The notes: a model not told the origin generated them from the letters alone. DNA of 64,000 nt from Streptomyces prunicolor NBRC 13075 (GCF_000367365.1 NZ_BARF01000062.1:1-64000); one strand, 5' to 3'. Counted from the first letter of the stretch, positions 1 to 9,078 are shown. Translations and numbers: made by a program.

Positions 1-21
1 CCGCGTGGGCGCGATCAGCCC
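1..21. repeat. Partial copy of dispersed intergenic repeat at window edge
   Basis: The first bases (CCGCGTGGGCGCGATCAGCC) match, with one change, the end of the longer repeat copy at 25174-25234. GTGGG and CCCAC within it can pair into a small hairpin. The copy is cut by the window start, so its full length is unknown. It lies just upstream of the GH51 gene. Confidence 0.6.
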
Positions 22-60
22 CCACAAGCCGCAGACAAAACTCAACCCAGAAAGGCCCGC

Positions 61-1575
61 ATGCGCACCGCCCGCTTCACCCTGGACCCTGCCTTCACGG
101 TCGGCGAAGTCAACCCCCGCCTCTTCGGCTCCTTCGTAGAACACCTCGGCCGCTGCGTATACACCGGCATCTTCGAACCGACCCACCCCACCGCAGACGA
201 ACAGGGCATCCGCCAGGACGTCCTGGACCTGGTCCGCGAACTCGGCGTCACCACCATCCGCTACCCCGGCGGAAACTTCGTCTCCGGCTACAAGTGGGAG
301 GACTCGGTAGGCCCCGCAGGGGATCGCCCCCGCCGCCTAGACCTGGCCTGGCGCTCGACGGAGTCCAACCGCTTCGGCCTCTCCGAGTACATCGCGTTCC
401 TGAAGAAGCTGGGCCCCCAGGCAGAACCGATGATGGCGATCAACCTCGGCACCCGAGGCGTAGCCGAGGCCCTGGAACTCCAGGAGTACGCCAACCACCC
501 CTCCGGCACGACCCTCTCCGAGCAGCGGATCACCCACGGCGACAAGGACCCCTTCGGCATCAGGGTCTGGTGTCTCGGCAACGAGATGGACGGCCCCTGG
601 CAGACGGGCCACAAGACCGCCGAGGAGTACGGCAGGATCGCCGCCGAGACGGCCCGCGCGATGCGCCAGATCGACGCCGGTGTCGAACTGGTCGCCTGCG
701 GCTCCTCCTCCCAGGCCATGCCGACCTTCGCCGAGTGGGAGTCGACGGTCCTCCAGGAGACGTACGACCTGGTCGACTACATCTCGCTGCACGCCTACTA
801 CCAGCCGACCGACGGTGACCTCGACTCCTTCATCGCCTCGGCCGTCGACATGGAGTCCTTCATCGAGAACGTGGTCGCGACCGCCGACCACGTGGGCGCC
901 CGCCTCAAGTCGAAGAAGAAGATCAACCTCTCCTTCGACGAGTGGAACGTCTGGTACACGTCGGACTGGGAGGAGCAGGCGAAGAACGCGGACCCCGCCG
1001 ACTGGCCGGAGGCCCCGCGCCTCCTGGAGGACAACTACAGCGTCATGGACGCGGTCGTCTTCGGCTCACTCCTGATCGCCCTGCTCCGGCACGCCGACCG
1101 CGTCACCGTCGCGTGCCTCGCCCAACTCGTCAACGTCATCGCGCCGATCATGACCGAGCCCGGCGGCCCGGCCTGGCGGCAGACGACGTTCTTCCCCTTC
1201 GCGCAGGCGTCGAAGCACGGCCGCGGCCAGGTCCTCGACGTCCGCGTCGACTCCCCGACCCACGAGACGCAGAAGCACGGCGAGGCCGACCTGTTGCACG
1301 CCACCGCCGTGCGCGGCGAGGACGGCTCGGTCACGGTGTTCGCCGTCAACCGCAGCCGCACCGAGTCCCTCCCGCTCGAAGTCGGCCTGAACGGCCTCGA
1401 CTTGACGTCGGTCGTCGAGCACAGCGCCCTCGCGGACACCGACCCGGACGCCCGCAACACCCTGGCCGACCCGGAGCGGGTGGCCCCGCACGAGGTCGAG
1501 GGCACCACCCTCCAGGACGGCACCCTGACCGCCGTACTGGAGCCGCTGTCCTGGAACATGATCAGGATCAGCTGA
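61..1575 (+). CDS. Alpha-L-arabinofuranosidase, GH51
   Basis: A retaining glycoside hydrolase that releases terminal arabinofuranose from arabinan and arabinoxylan. No signal peptide is visible, so it probably works in the cytoplasm on imported oligosaccharides. The 504-residue length is normal for GH51. The N-terminal half carries the family motif RYPGGNFVSGYKWEDSVGP. The likely acid/base is Glu175 in CLGNEMDGPW and the likely nucleophile is Glu294 in FDEWNVWY. The C-terminal part is the usual beta-sandwich. The ATG follows AGAAAGG at good spacing. It converges with the GH35 gene, whose stop lies 30 bases beyond. The neighbouring GH35 and sugar genes support a role in plant polysaccharide use. 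Confidence 0.95.
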   Translation: MRTARFTLDPAFTVGEVNPRLFGSFVEHLGRCVYTGIFEPTHPTADEQGIRQDVLDLVRELGVTTIRYPGGNFVSGYKWEDSVGPAGDRPRRLDLAWRSTESNRFGLSEYIAFLKKLGPQAEPMMAINLGTRGVAEALELQEYANHPSGTTLSEQRITHGDKDPFGIRVWCLGNEMDGPWQTGHKTAEEYGRIAAETARAMRQIDAGVELVACGSSSQAMPTFAEWESTVLQETYDLVDYISLHAYYQPTDGDLDSFIASAVDMESFIENVVATADHVGARLKSKKKINLSFDEWNVWYTSDWEEQAKNADPADWPEAPRLLEDNYSVMDAVVFGSLLIALLRHADRVTVACLAQLVNVIAPIMTEPGGPAWRQTTFFPFAQASKHGRGQVLDVRVDSPTHETQKHGEADLLHATAVRGEDGSVTVFAVNRSRTESLPLEVGLNGLDLTSVVEHSALADTDPDARNTLADPERVAPHEVEGTTLQDGTLTAVLEPLSWNMIRIS

Positions 1576-1605
1576 ACCGAAGCAGGAGCCTGAACCGAAG
1601 CGGGG

Positions 1606-4590
1606 TCAGCGGCCGGGCGAGGCCACCGGCGAGACCGGTACTCCTCCGGCCGCACTCCCCAACAGCGTCAGCCGTACGTCCTTCGGGCCCGCAGGTGTGG
1701 TGCCGTCGGACAGGACGGCCAGGGCGAGTGTGTTGGTGCCACGTGTGCGGAGGATCCCGTTCGGCAGCGCGAAGGTGTGCTGTGGGCCCACGTCGTTGAT
1801 GTACTGGCCCATGTTCCAGCCGTTGAGGAAGATCTGGACGCGGTAGGCGCGCGCCGGGTCGTCGTCGAGGACGAGGCCGATCGAGGCGTCGATGTCGGTG
1901 TCCACGGCGAGCTGGAAGCTGGTCCGGTACCAGGCCACGCCTTGGCGCTTGTCGGCGCGGGGAAGGGTGACGGCTTCCCAGCCGCCGTCCCCGTATCCCG
2001 GCAGATGCCAGCCCTTCCGCTCGCCGTACAGCCCGCCGTTGTTCTGCGGCCCGCGCACGGGATCGGGTGAGGCCTCGCCCTGGAGGCGCCAACTCACCTT
2101 CGGGGAGGCGCCCTTGAAGGTCGCCGCCGTCAGGCCGCGGGCCACCTTGTGGGTGTCGAGGGCCTTGCCGTCCTGGTCGTGCTGCATCCGCCGCACCAGG
2201 ACGGACAGGACATGCGGACCGGCCGCGCGCAGTTTCGCGGGCTTCTCCGGGACGGCGAGGGTCGCCTTCGCCGTCCAACTGCCCTGCCGCACACTGCTGG
2301 TGGTCGGCACCGGCATCCGGTGGGTGCCGAGCGGTTCCCCGTCGAGCCACGCCATCAGCAACCCCTGCGTACCCGTGCTGTAGGCGAGGGTCAGCGACTC
2401 AAGGTCGTCGGCCGTGCTCGTCGTGAACCGGCCCCGGTACCAGACGTCGCCGTAGTGGAAGCCGTAGTCGTCCGCGAAGAGCAGTGGCTGCCCGGAGGGG
2501 ATGGCCGTCGTGCTGAACGTCGAAGTCTTGTTCGCCGCAGTCCACTTGGAGTCGTCGAAGGCGACCGCGGCCTCCTGGTTCTCCACCTTCCGCCGCCAGC
2601 CGTCGAGCGCGGGGAGCGGTACCGCGGGCACGCCGGGCAGCAGCGCGTCCGGGTTCGAGCGCAGGCTGCCCGCGTTGGTGACGGTCGCGGGCACGGGCCG
2701 CCCGTTCCAGGTGACGTCGGTGATGCCGCGCGGGCCCCACACCTCCACGCCGGTCTCGGCGATGGTGTCGCCGGTGAGCTGGGCGGTCGTACCGCTGATC
2801 GTGGCCCCGCGGAGCAGCGCGGGGCCGTAGACCAGGGCGGTGCCCGAGCCGGTCTCGTACGGCCACAGGCGTACGGAGGTGGCCTCGTCGGCGAAGAGCA
2901 GGACGAGGGGGTTGTCGACGCCGCCGGCCTGGACCAGGACCCGGGTCAGGCCGCCGATGCCGAGCGGGACGGTGACGTGCAGGAGACCGCGGTCCCACAC
3001 CCACGCGGCCTGCTCGTCGAGCCGGGTCACCACCGGCTCCTCCGGGCACTCGACGACGACGTGGGCCATCTCGCCGCGCTTCCCGGCGAACACGGCGAGG
3101 TCCTGCCGGCCGGTGCTGAGGGACATCATCGGCGTGACCGTCGAGTACCTCAACTTGCGCCCGCCGAGGGCTAGTTGGGTGACCAGGAGGCGGGCGTCCT
3201 GGGCCGGGACGGTGACCTCGATGTCGTCGGTCGCGGTCGGCAGCGTCGAAGTGACCTCCTTCGTGCCGTCGTTGCGCAGGACGTAGACGTGGGCGCCGGT
3301 GTCGGCGTTGGTGAGGTGGTAGGTCTTCAGGCCGTCCACCGCGACGTCCGCCGCCTTGTCCAGCTTGGCGAAGTCGGGCACGGTCCGCAGCAGATGGCCG
3401 AGTTGGTGCATCGGCACGAGCTTGGCGGTCGCGTTGCGGCCCTCGTCGAAGGCGGCGCCGTAGTCGTACGACGTGTAGACGACCGGCGCCGGCAGCCAGC
3501 CCCACGAGGTGCCGCCGAAGGTCATGTAGACGTTGTGCAGGGTGAGTCCGTTGGCGAGGTTGGTGAGATAGAAACGCCGTTCGTACGCGGCGTCACGCGT
3601 CCGGCGCGACTCCGCGTACCCCTTGCCGTCGAACCACGACCCGCCCCACGGATCGAACCAGCCGCCGCCGAACTCCGGCACGAAACCAGGGGTCTTGGGG
3701 CTGGCGGTAGCCCCGCCCTTCGCCCCGCCGATCCCGAAGTGCCCCCAGTCCGGCGGCGGTTGGGACGGCGTCGGATACCCGTCGAAGCCGTACAGCCAAC
3801 CGCCCGTGTCGGCACCGGTGTCGAAGGATCCGGGGGTCCAATAACCGTTGCGGCCCTTGTCGTTGTGGAACAGGGGGACGTCGATGCCGTCGGCGCGCAC
3901 CTTCTTGTACAGGTGGGACATGTAGTCGCGGCCGGTCGGCTCGGTGACGTGGGCGTCGTACTCGTTCTCGATCTGGTAGAGCAGGACCGTGCCCGTGCCC
4001 TGGGTGAACAGGTGCTTGGAGACGATGGAGTTGACCTGCGTCAGCCACTCGTCGACGTGCGAGAGGTACGTCGGGTCGGCCGTCCTCGCGGTGCCCTTGG
4101 TGGCGGTCAGCCAGCCCGGGAAGCCGCCCGCGTCGATCTCCGCGTTGATGTACGGGCCGGGGCGCACGATGACGTAGAGGCCGGTCTCGGTGGCCATGCG
4201 CAGGAACAGGTCGAGGTCCCGGATGCCCGTGAAGTCGTAGTGGCCCTGGGCGGGGGAGTGGTAGTTCCACGAGACGTAGATGCTGACGGCGTTGTAGCCG
4301 AAGGCGCGCATCTTCTGCAGGACATCGCGCCACAGGGACGGACTCGGCAGCCGGAAGGGGTGCATCTCGCCCGACCACAGGACCAGGCGTCTGCCGTCGA
4401 CGATCAGGGAGTAGCGGTCGTAGCCGATCGTGTGCGGCTGCCCGTCCGCGCCCGGTGGGGCGGGGGGCGGGCCGGTCGGCACGACGTGTGCGGCGTACGC
4501 GTCCTGGGGGGCGGCACTGCCGCCGCCCAGCGCGAGGCCGAGCGCGGCCGTCCCCGCGAGGGTGCTGAAGGTACGCCTGCTCAGCTCCAC
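1606..4590 (-). CDS. Tat-exported beta-galactosidase, GH35
   Basis: A retaining GH35 enzyme that removes terminal beta-galactose. The GTG at 4590 is preferred because GGAGGAG lies just before it and the product then begins with a twin-arginine signal (SRRTFSTLAGTAALGLALGG). An upstream in-frame ATG would add 29 unlikely residues. The 994-residue protein has the GH35 barrel near the N-terminus (GEMHPFRLPSPSLWRDVLQK). The likely acid/base is Glu210 in QIENEYD and the likely nucleophile is Glu306 in VPEFGGGW. Jelly-roll beta domains follow, typical of large GH35 enzymes. The gene is divergent from the Rrf2-type regulator, 118 bases away, which may share the promoter region. Export and the GH51 neighbour suggest degradation of galactan side chains outside the cell. 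Confidence 0.93.
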   Translation of the reverse strand: MELSRRTFSTLAGTAALGLALGGGSAAPQDAYAAHVVPTGPPPAPPGADGQPHTIGYDRYSLIVDGRRLVLWSGEMHPFRLPSPSLWRDVLQKMRAFGYNAVSIYVSWNYHSPAQGHYDFTGIRDLDLFLRMATETGLYVIVRPGPYINAEIDAGGFPGWLTATKGTARTADPTYLSHVDEWLTQVNSIVSKHLFTQGTGTVLLYQIENEYDAHVTEPTGRDYMSHLYKKVRADGIDVPLFHNDKGRNGYWTPGSFDTGADTGGWLYGFDGYPTPSQPPPDWGHFGIGGAKGGATASPKTPGFVPEFGGGWFDPWGGSWFDGKGYAESRRTRDAAYERRFYLTNLANGLTLHNVYMTFGGTSWGWLPAPVVYTSYDYGAAFDEGRNATAKLVPMHQLGHLLRTVPDFAKLDKAADVAVDGLKTYHLTNADTGAHVYVLRNDGTKEVTSTLPTATDDIEVTVPAQDARLLVTQLALGGRKLRYSTVTPMMSLSTGRQDLAVFAGKRGEMAHVVVECPEEPVVTRLDEQAAWVWDRGLLHVTVPLGIGGLTRVLVQAGGVDNPLVLLFADEATSVRLWPYETGSGTALVYGPALLRGATISGTTAQLTGDTIAETGVEVWGPRGITDVTWNGRPVPATVTNAGSLRSNPDALLPGVPAVPLPALDGWRRKVENQEAAVAFDDSKWTAANKTSTFSTTAIPSGQPLLFADDYGFHYGDVWYRGRFTTSTADDLESLTLAYSTGTQGLLMAWLDGEPLGTHRMPVPTTSSVRQGSWTAKATLAVPEKPAKLRAAGPHVLSVLVRRMQHDQDGKALDTHKVARGLTAATFKGASPKVSWRLQGEASPDPVRGPQNNGGLYGERKGWHLPGYGDGGWEAVTLPRADKRQGVAWYRTSFQLAVDTDIDASIGLVLDDDPARAYRVQIFLNGWNMGQYINDVGPQHTFALPNGILRTRGTNTLALAVLSDGTTPAGPKDVRLTLLGSAAGGVPVSPVASPGR

Positions 4591-4708
4591 TGGAAGCTCC
4601 TCCCGGGTCCGGTCCGTCGGCGGCACGTGCGAAGCCATTTTCCGTGGTGGTCCAGGGAGGCTGTCGTGCGGGGCCATTCTCTACGCCAGAACGGACCACA
4701 ATGGACGC

Positions 4709-5182
4709 ATGAGGATCTCGGCACGGGCGGATTACGCGGTACGGGCGGTACTGGAGCTCGCCGTACGGGGTGACGACGGCCTTGTGCCGGACGGTCCGGT
4801 GAAGGCCGAGACCATCGCCACCGCGCAGGACATCCCGCACAAATTCCTGGAGGGAATTCTCGGCGACCTCCGGCGCGCCGGGATCGTCGACAGCCGGCGC
4901 GGCGGGGGCGGCGGCTACCGGCTGGCGCGCGCGGCCGGGGCGATCACGGTGGCGGACGTCATCCGCGCGGTGGACGGCCCGATCGTGTCCGTGCGCGGTG
5001 AACGTCCCACCGGCCTCTCCTACACCGGCACCGCCGAACCCCTCCTTCCATTGTGGATCGCGCTGCGCGCCAACGTCCGCAAGATCCTGGAGGGCGTCAC
5101 GGTCGCGGACATCGCGGCGGACGCCCTCCCGGAACCGGTACGGCGGTTGGCCGCGGAACCGGCGGCCTGGGAGAACCCGTAG
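4709..5182 (+). CDS. Rrf2-family transcriptional regulator lacking cysteines
   Basis: A 157-residue winged-helix regulator of the Rrf2 family. The ATG at 4709 gives the canonical Rrf2 beginning MRISARADYAVRAVLELAV. The recognition helix region is around DIPHKFLEGILGDLRRAGIV, followed by the typical glycine-rich wing SRRGGGGGYRLAR. Family members such as IscR and NsrR bind an iron-sulfur cluster through three cysteines in the second half. This protein contains no cysteine at all, so a classical cluster is excluded. Its signal is unknown. It is divergent from the GH35 gene and could control it or itself. There is no obvious SD, so a leaderless or weakly translated message is possible. Confidence 0.88.
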   Translation: MRISARADYAVRAVLELAVRGDDGLVPDGPVKAETIATAQDIPHKFLEGILGDLRRAGIVDSRRGGGGGYRLARAAGAITVADVIRAVDGPIVSVRGERPTGLSYTGTAEPLLPLWIALRANVRKILEGVTVADIAADALPEPVRRLAAEPAAWENP

Positions 5183-5224
5183 CACCGGCCGCCGCTCGGT
5201 GCGTGGGTCGGCCCGGCGGGTGGG

Positions 5225-5962
5225 TCAGCGGTTGGTGAGCCTGGCGCTGAAGGTCTTGCCGGTCTTGGTGACGGCCGACTGTATGAGCTGGTCCTTGACG
5301 ACCTTCTTGCCGAAGGCCCGCACCTGAGGAGTGGCGGTCCAGACCGTGGAGCCGTTGGTGATGGCCCCCTTGGCGACGGCCTTCGGCTTGGACGCCTTGA
5401 CCGCGATGGCGGCGTTGACGTTCTTCAGGGTGACCTTGGCGTGGGCGTTCTTGTTCTTGGCGTGGCCGCGCGTCTCGAAGCCGACCGTGACGGTCTCGGT
5501 GGTGACCGTGATGCCGTAGATCCGCTCGGAGACGGTGAAGTTCAGGGTGGCCGTCGCGACCTTGTCGCCGGCGATACGGGACGTGACATCGGTGACCAGC
5601 TGGACGTCCTGGTTGTAGCTGTTGACGATGTGCAGCCGGTGGCCGACGTTGCCCTTCACGGTGTTGCGGAGGGCGAGGTAGATCTTGCGGTCCTCCAGGT
5701 GAAGCAGGAACTTCTTGCGCTGGGCCGGAGTGAGCTTCTTGAACGCGGCGGAGGTCTCCCGGCCGCCCTTCGCCCAGTTCTTCTTCAGGTAGGCCTGGTA
5801 GCCGTCGACGGTGAGGTGCGCGGGCAGGACGGCGGCGGTGTGGGCGACGGGCGCGATGGGGGCGGCGGCGGTGACGGCCTGCGCGGCCGGGGCGAGCACG
5901 GCGACTGCCGTGGCAGTGGCGAGAGCGGCGATGGTGCCGCGGCTCAGGGTGCGGTTGATCAT
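5225..5962 (-). CDS. Exported protein of unknown function
   Basis: A 245-residue protein with a clear Sec signal: Arg near the start, then a hydrophobic run ending in PAAQAV (cleavage near residue 30). The mature part is rich in Lys, Thr and Val. It includes segments such as NWAKGGRETSAAFKKLTP, and a C-terminal half that looks like alternating beta strands (VSERIYGITVTTETVTVGF). I do not recognise a family. ATG 5962 follows GGGG at short spacing. It is convergent with the Rrf2-type gene and divergent from the LuxR-type gene, with a 226-base promoter region between. Confidence 0.7.
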   Translation of the reverse strand: MINRTLSRGTIAALATATAVAVLAPAAQAVTAAAPIAPVAHTAAVLPAHLTVDGYQAYLKKNWAKGGRETSAAFKKLTPAQRKKFLLHLEDRKIYLALRNTVKGNVGHRLHIVNSYNQDVQLVTDVTSRIAGDKVATATLNFTVSERIYGITVTTETVTVGFETRGHAKNKNAHAKVTLKNVNAAIAVKASKPKAVAKGAITNGSTVWTATPQVRAFGKKVVKDQLIQSAVTKTGKTFSARLTNR

Positions 5963-6042
5963 GGTGTCCCCGTTCGTTGCTGATGGTGGTGCTGATCGGC
6001 AACGACCCTAGGGATTCCGGCAGTTGGCGGACATTGTCTCTT

Positions 6043-6067
6043 GGGGCAATGCCCCTTGGTGAAGGGG
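6043..6067. promoter_or_regulatory. Two overlapping, mutually exclusive small hairpins
   Basis: GGGGCaatGCCCC (6043-6055) overlaps CCCCTTggtgAAGGGG (6052-6067). The shared CCCC can pair either way. The pair lies in the 226-base region between the exported-protein gene and the divergent LuxR-type gene. It could be a protein site or a leader switch; the function is only inferred. Confidence 0.3.
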
Positions 6068-6188
6068 AGGTGGGCGTTCCGTAAAGCCGTGGCCATGTCA
6101 GACCGGGCGGGTAGATTGGGCGGTGATCTTGGCTGCAACCGGACCACGGGGGTCTGCTGGGAAGAGCCGGGATCAAAGGAGGGGCGAC

Positions 6189-6530
6189 ATGGCCTCGAAG
6201 TTCGATACGGCATGTGCGTACTGGCGCACCGGAAGCAATCCGGAGCGGGGAACCTGGCGGCTGGACGCGCTGACGGTCCGTGAACGGCAGGTACTCCTGC
6301 TGCTCGGGACAGGCGTGGGCAATCGGGAACTGGCACGTGAACTGGGGATCGCGGAGCGCACCGTGAAGGCGCACGTCGCGAACATCGTGGACAAGACCGG
6401 GCAGCAGACACGGACACAGGCGGCGATCGTCGCCGCGCTGGCCCATGACGCCCTGTGCTCGGAGTCCGCGTGCACGCGCCATCCGGAGCGGGTTCCGGCC
6501 GGGCGGCAGGTGGCGTCCTCCGGCGGATAG
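6189..6530 (+). CDS. Small LuxR-type helix-turn-helix protein
   Basis: A 113-residue protein whose core is a GerE/LuxR DNA-binding domain. Motifs are LTVRERQVLLLLGTGVGN, then RELARELGIAERTVKAHVAN with the recognition helix, at about residues 25-80. There is no receiver or ligand-binding domain, so it is a stand-alone output domain like several orphan Streptomyces regulators. The ATG at 6189 is chosen because AAAGGAGGGGCGAC precedes it. The C-terminal tail has two cysteines and is otherwise featureless. It sits among genes for secreted proteins and may control them; no direct evidence is visible. Confidence 0.85.
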   Translation: MASKFDTACAYWRTGSNPERGTWRLDALTVRERQVLLLLGTGVGNRELARELGIAERTVKAHVANIVDKTGQQTRTQAAIVAALAHDALCSESACTRHPERVPAGRQVASSGG

Positions 6531-6540
6531 GGGGACAGGG

Positions 6541-6566
6541 GGGCGCGGAGAAGTCACTCCGCGCCC
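6541..6566. terminator. Bidirectional terminator hairpin
   Basis: GGGCGCGGAG and CTCCGCGCCC form a perfect 10-bp stem with a 6-base loop. It lies between the convergent LuxR-type gene (ends 6530) and the DUF3515 gene (ends 6572). There is no U-tract, as is usual in Streptomyces. Confidence 0.7.
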
Positions 6567-6571
6567 GGAAG

Positions 6572-7066
6572 TCACCCGGTCTCGACGCAGTTCGATGTCT
6601 GCCGGATGGGGGCGACGATCCGGGACAGATCGACCAGTGCCGCGTCGGTCTGTCCCCCGCCCTCGAAGACGACCTGGGTCGCCGGGACCCGGCCGTAGGT
6701 GACGATCACTTTTCTGCCGCGCGTGGACTGGGCCGTGTCGATGACCCAGTCCACGCCGTCGACCGCGAAGCACGGGTCGCTGGTGGGGCCGGGCGGGGTG
6801 ACTCCGCAGCGCAGCACGATGGCGCGGTCCCCCCAGACGGCGATCCCGGGAAGGCTGCTGTCGCGCCGGGCGAGGCCGCCGAGGGACGCGGGGGCGCTGG
6901 TGGCGATGCGATGGCAGTGCGGCGCGTTCGCGGACGCGGCGGGCCGGATGCCGGCCGCGGCGTCCGCGTCGGCGTTGACGAGGGTGTAGCCCGTCACGAC
7001 GGTGCCGGCGAGCAGGGCGCAGCCGACCACGGTCAGGGCGAGTCGGTTCGGGCGGTTCCAGGGCAT
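6572..7066 (-). CDS. DUF3515-family membrane-anchored protein
   Basis: The protein matches the actinobacterial DUF3515 pattern: one N-terminal membrane helix (LALTVVGCALLAGTVVTGY), then an extracytoplasmic domain with paired cysteines, including AIVLRCGVTPPGPTSDPCFA and CVETG at the end. The ATG at 7066 starts right before the membrane helix and gives 164 residues. An upstream in-frame start would add a Pro/Arg-rich, implausible leader. The function of DUF3515 is unknown. Family members often lie next to ddl or thiL, but that context is not seen here. Confidence 0.8.
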   Translation of the reverse strand: MPWNRPNRLALTVVGCALLAGTVVTGYTLVNADADAAAGIRPAASANAPHCHRIATSAPASLGGLARRDSSLPGIAVWGDRAIVLRCGVTPPGPTSDPCFAVDGVDWVIDTAQSTRGRKVIVTYGRVPATQVVFEGGGQTDAALVDLSRIVAPIRQTSNCVETG

Positions 7067-7158
7067 GCGCGCGGGTGCTCTTCTCGGGGCGAAAACGGTT
7101 GACTCCGACAGAACGTTAGGGCACCCGGGCGGCCGGATCCGAGGCGGCCCTGGCTCTT

Positions 7159-7182
7159 GCCCCTTTGTGCATCGCCCCTTTG
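7159..7182. promoter_or_regulatory. Direct repeat GCCCCTTTG upstream of lectin gene
   Basis: GCCCCTTTG occurs at 7159-7167 and again at 7174-7182, a 15-base period, in the divergent region between DUF3515 and the lectin gene. A related GCCCCTTGG occurs at 6051-6059 in front of the LuxR-type and exported-protein genes. This could be a shared activator site; that is inference from position only. Confidence 0.3.
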
Positions 7183-7267
7183 GACACCTCCCCAACAGCC
7201 GTGGTGGCGGCGGAAGTTCGCGCCTACCTTCGGTCACTCAAGAAGATCGACTTGTTGAGGAGAAGCG

Positions 7268-7774
7268 ATGCGCAAGACAGCCAGTGCCCTCACTCTCGCC
7301 GCGGTCGCGGCCGGGGCGATGGCCACGATGTCGGCTCCCGCCCAGGCCGCGACGCAGGCGGCGAACCCGTACGCGCACACCCGGTTGGAGCGGGTGTGGG
7401 CACCGAACGTGTGCCTGTCCATGGGCGGCAGCAAGAAGAACAACGCCCGGCTGGTCGTGGCCAAGTGCGGCAAGACCGACAAGACCTTCCGGTGGACCCT
7501 GAAGCGGCTGAGCGGCTCGGTGTTCACCATCAAGAACGACAAGTCCGGCAAGTGTCTGGCGGTGGACTCCGCCTCCCGGATCGTCCAGGCCACCTGCAAG
7601 CCCTCGTCGAAGAGCCACCAGTGGGCGCTCAACGGCTCGCGGATCATCAGCCGTTCGAAGAACAAGGCGATTGCCTCGAACTCCACCCGCGCGGGCTCGA
7701 AGCCGTACCTGGAGGCGTACCACTCCAGCGCGTCGAAGGCGGAGCGGGTGCGCCAGGAGTGGGGCCTCTCCTGA
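7268..7774 (+). CDS. Secreted ricin-type beta-trefoil lectin-like protein
   Basis: A 168-residue exported protein with a Sec signal ending in SAPAQAA. The mature part looks like a ricin-B/beta-trefoil fold. It has two Cys pairs (NVCLS with AKCGK, GKCLA with ATCKP) spaced as in ricin repeats, and QxW-like elements (FRWTLK, HQWALN). Such domains bind carbohydrate, but no catalytic domain is attached, so it may be a free sugar-binding protein. The ATG has a strong SD, GAGGAGAAGCG. It stands 68 bases upstream of another exported protein on the same strand. Confidence 0.8.
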   Translation: MRKTASALTLAAVAAGAMATMSAPAQAATQAANPYAHTRLERVWAPNVCLSMGGSKKNNARLVVAKCGKTDKTFRWTLKRLSGSVFTIKNDKSGKCLAVDSASRIVQATCKPSSKSHQWALNGSRIISRSKNKAIASNSTRAGSKPYLEAYHSSASKAERVRQEWGLS

Positions 7775-7842
7775 GGCGGCGGATTCCAGTCGTCGTAGCA
7801 ACAGGTCCCACCACAACTCTCGTACCAAGAAGGGGTGTTCGC

Positions 7843-9078
7843 ATGCAGTGGAGCCGATCCGTGCCGCGCGTGCTCGCGGTGACGGCGATTCCCGCTGTGC
7901 TCATGGTGTCCTCGCTGACGTCGGCCTCCGGCCAGGAGGCGACCGGGGCGACCGGGGCGTCCGGGGCGTCCGGGGCGTCCGTCGGCAAGGCCGTGTTCGT
8001 CCTCGACTCGGACAGCGGCCGGTTCGGCGGGACGCGGCAGGCCCTGACCTCGTCCTCGACCCGGGTGTCGACGGTCAGCAGCTACGTCGGGCAGGCGAGC
8101 GACAGTCAGATCCTCTCGGCCGGCGGGCAGAAGGTGATCGCCGACACCACGCTCGCGTCCTCCCCGGTGGCGGCGGAACGGGCCGCGTGGGCCGCCTCGT
8201 CGCGGTTCGTCGACCTGTCCTGGCCCGACCTGGGCGCGGGCCGGTACACGGTGTACCGCGACGGTGTGCGGATCGCGGACACGACCGGACACAGCCTCCG
8301 CGACACCGGTGTGACGGCGGGCGGCGAGGTCGACTACAAGATCACCGGTGAGGTCGGGGAGCTCGGCCACACCTGGGGTCTGACGGCGACGGTGCCCCGC
8401 TCCGACGACGCCGCCACGCTGGCGAAGACGGCGTCGCAGATCGAGGCGAAGGCGAAGAAGTACACCAGGACGACCGTGGTCTGGCGGTCGTTCATCCGGC
8501 AGAAGTGGGCCACCGTGCCGACCAAGCTCGGCTCGGTGTCGGGGTGCAAGTACACCAAGGGCTACAAGTACAAGGGGGACAACCGCAGCTTCTCCTCGAA
8601 GGTGACCGGCCCGTCGTTCCGTGCCGGCCTGCGGGGGGTCGTGTACTGGACGAAGTCGGCGTACGACCTCTTCCCGGAGACCGGCTGGACGCAGGTCTAC
8701 AACGCCAAGACGGGCAAGTTCGTGGCCAAGCGGAAGGCCTCCACGAAGAAGATCGACTTCACCACGAAGACGCGCTTCGACGGCAAGACCCGTGCCGTGC
8801 ACGGCCAGATCGAGGCCACCGACCCCTTCTGCCCGAAGACCGGCGCGAAGCGGGCCGGGATCGGCGTGTACTACGACGCGCGGCTCGCCCGCAACGGCGA
8901 CTTCTACGTGTCGGGCAAGTACCGCCAGGCCCCGGACAGCGAGATGTACCTGTACGGGTACACCAGCGCGACCAAGCACTCCACGAAGGCCGTGCACCAG
9001 TCGAGGATGAAGAGCCTGCTGTGCCTGTCCCAGCCGATGTGCGAACTCGGCACCATCGGCAACAACGGCGGCTACTGA
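7843..9078 (+). CDS. Exported protein with fn3-like segment, function unknown
   Basis: A 411-residue exported protein. The ATG at 7843 follows AAGAAGGGGTG and starts a Sec signal (RVLAVTAIPAVLMVSSLTSA). A short low-complexity linker of Gly-Ala-Ser/Thr repeats, encoded by a 9-base tandem repeat near 7940-7980, follows. A segment around residues 125-165 (DLSWPDLGAGRYTVYRDG) resembles a fibronectin type III strand pattern. The C-terminal half is rich in Lys, Tyr and Thr (KYTKGYKYKGDNRSF) with four Cys. I do not recognise a family for this half. It probably forms a transcript with the following membrane protein and TlpA-like genes. Confidence 0.75.
   Translation: MQWSRSVPRVLAVTAIPAVLMVSSLTSASGQEATGATGASGASGASVGKAVFVLDSDSGRFGGTRQALTSSSTRVSTVSSYVGQASDSQILSAGGQKVIADTTLASSPVAAERAAWAASSRFVDLSWPDLGAGRYTVYRDGVRIADTTGHSLRDTGVTAGGEVDYKITGEVGELGHTWGLTATVPRSDDAATLAKTASQIEAKAKKYTRTTVVWRSFIRQKWATVPTKLGSVSGCKYTKGYKYKGDNRSFSSKVTGPSFRAGLRGVVYWTKSAYDLFPETGWTQVYNAKTGKFVAKRKASTKKIDFTTKTRFDGKTRAVHGQIEATDPFCPKTGAKRAGIGVYYDARLARNGDFYVSGKYRQAPDSEMYLYGYTSATKHSTKAVHQSRMKSLLCLSQPMCELGTIGNNGGY

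Noticed and set aside
3175..4773. 532-codon plus-strand frame over the GH35 gene
   Set aside because: Antisense of a well-supported glycoside hydrolase; no domain recognised.
7940..7985. Tandem GGGGCGTCC repeat as an intergenic element
   Set aside because: It is coding and gives a Gly-Ala-Ser linker in the exported protein.
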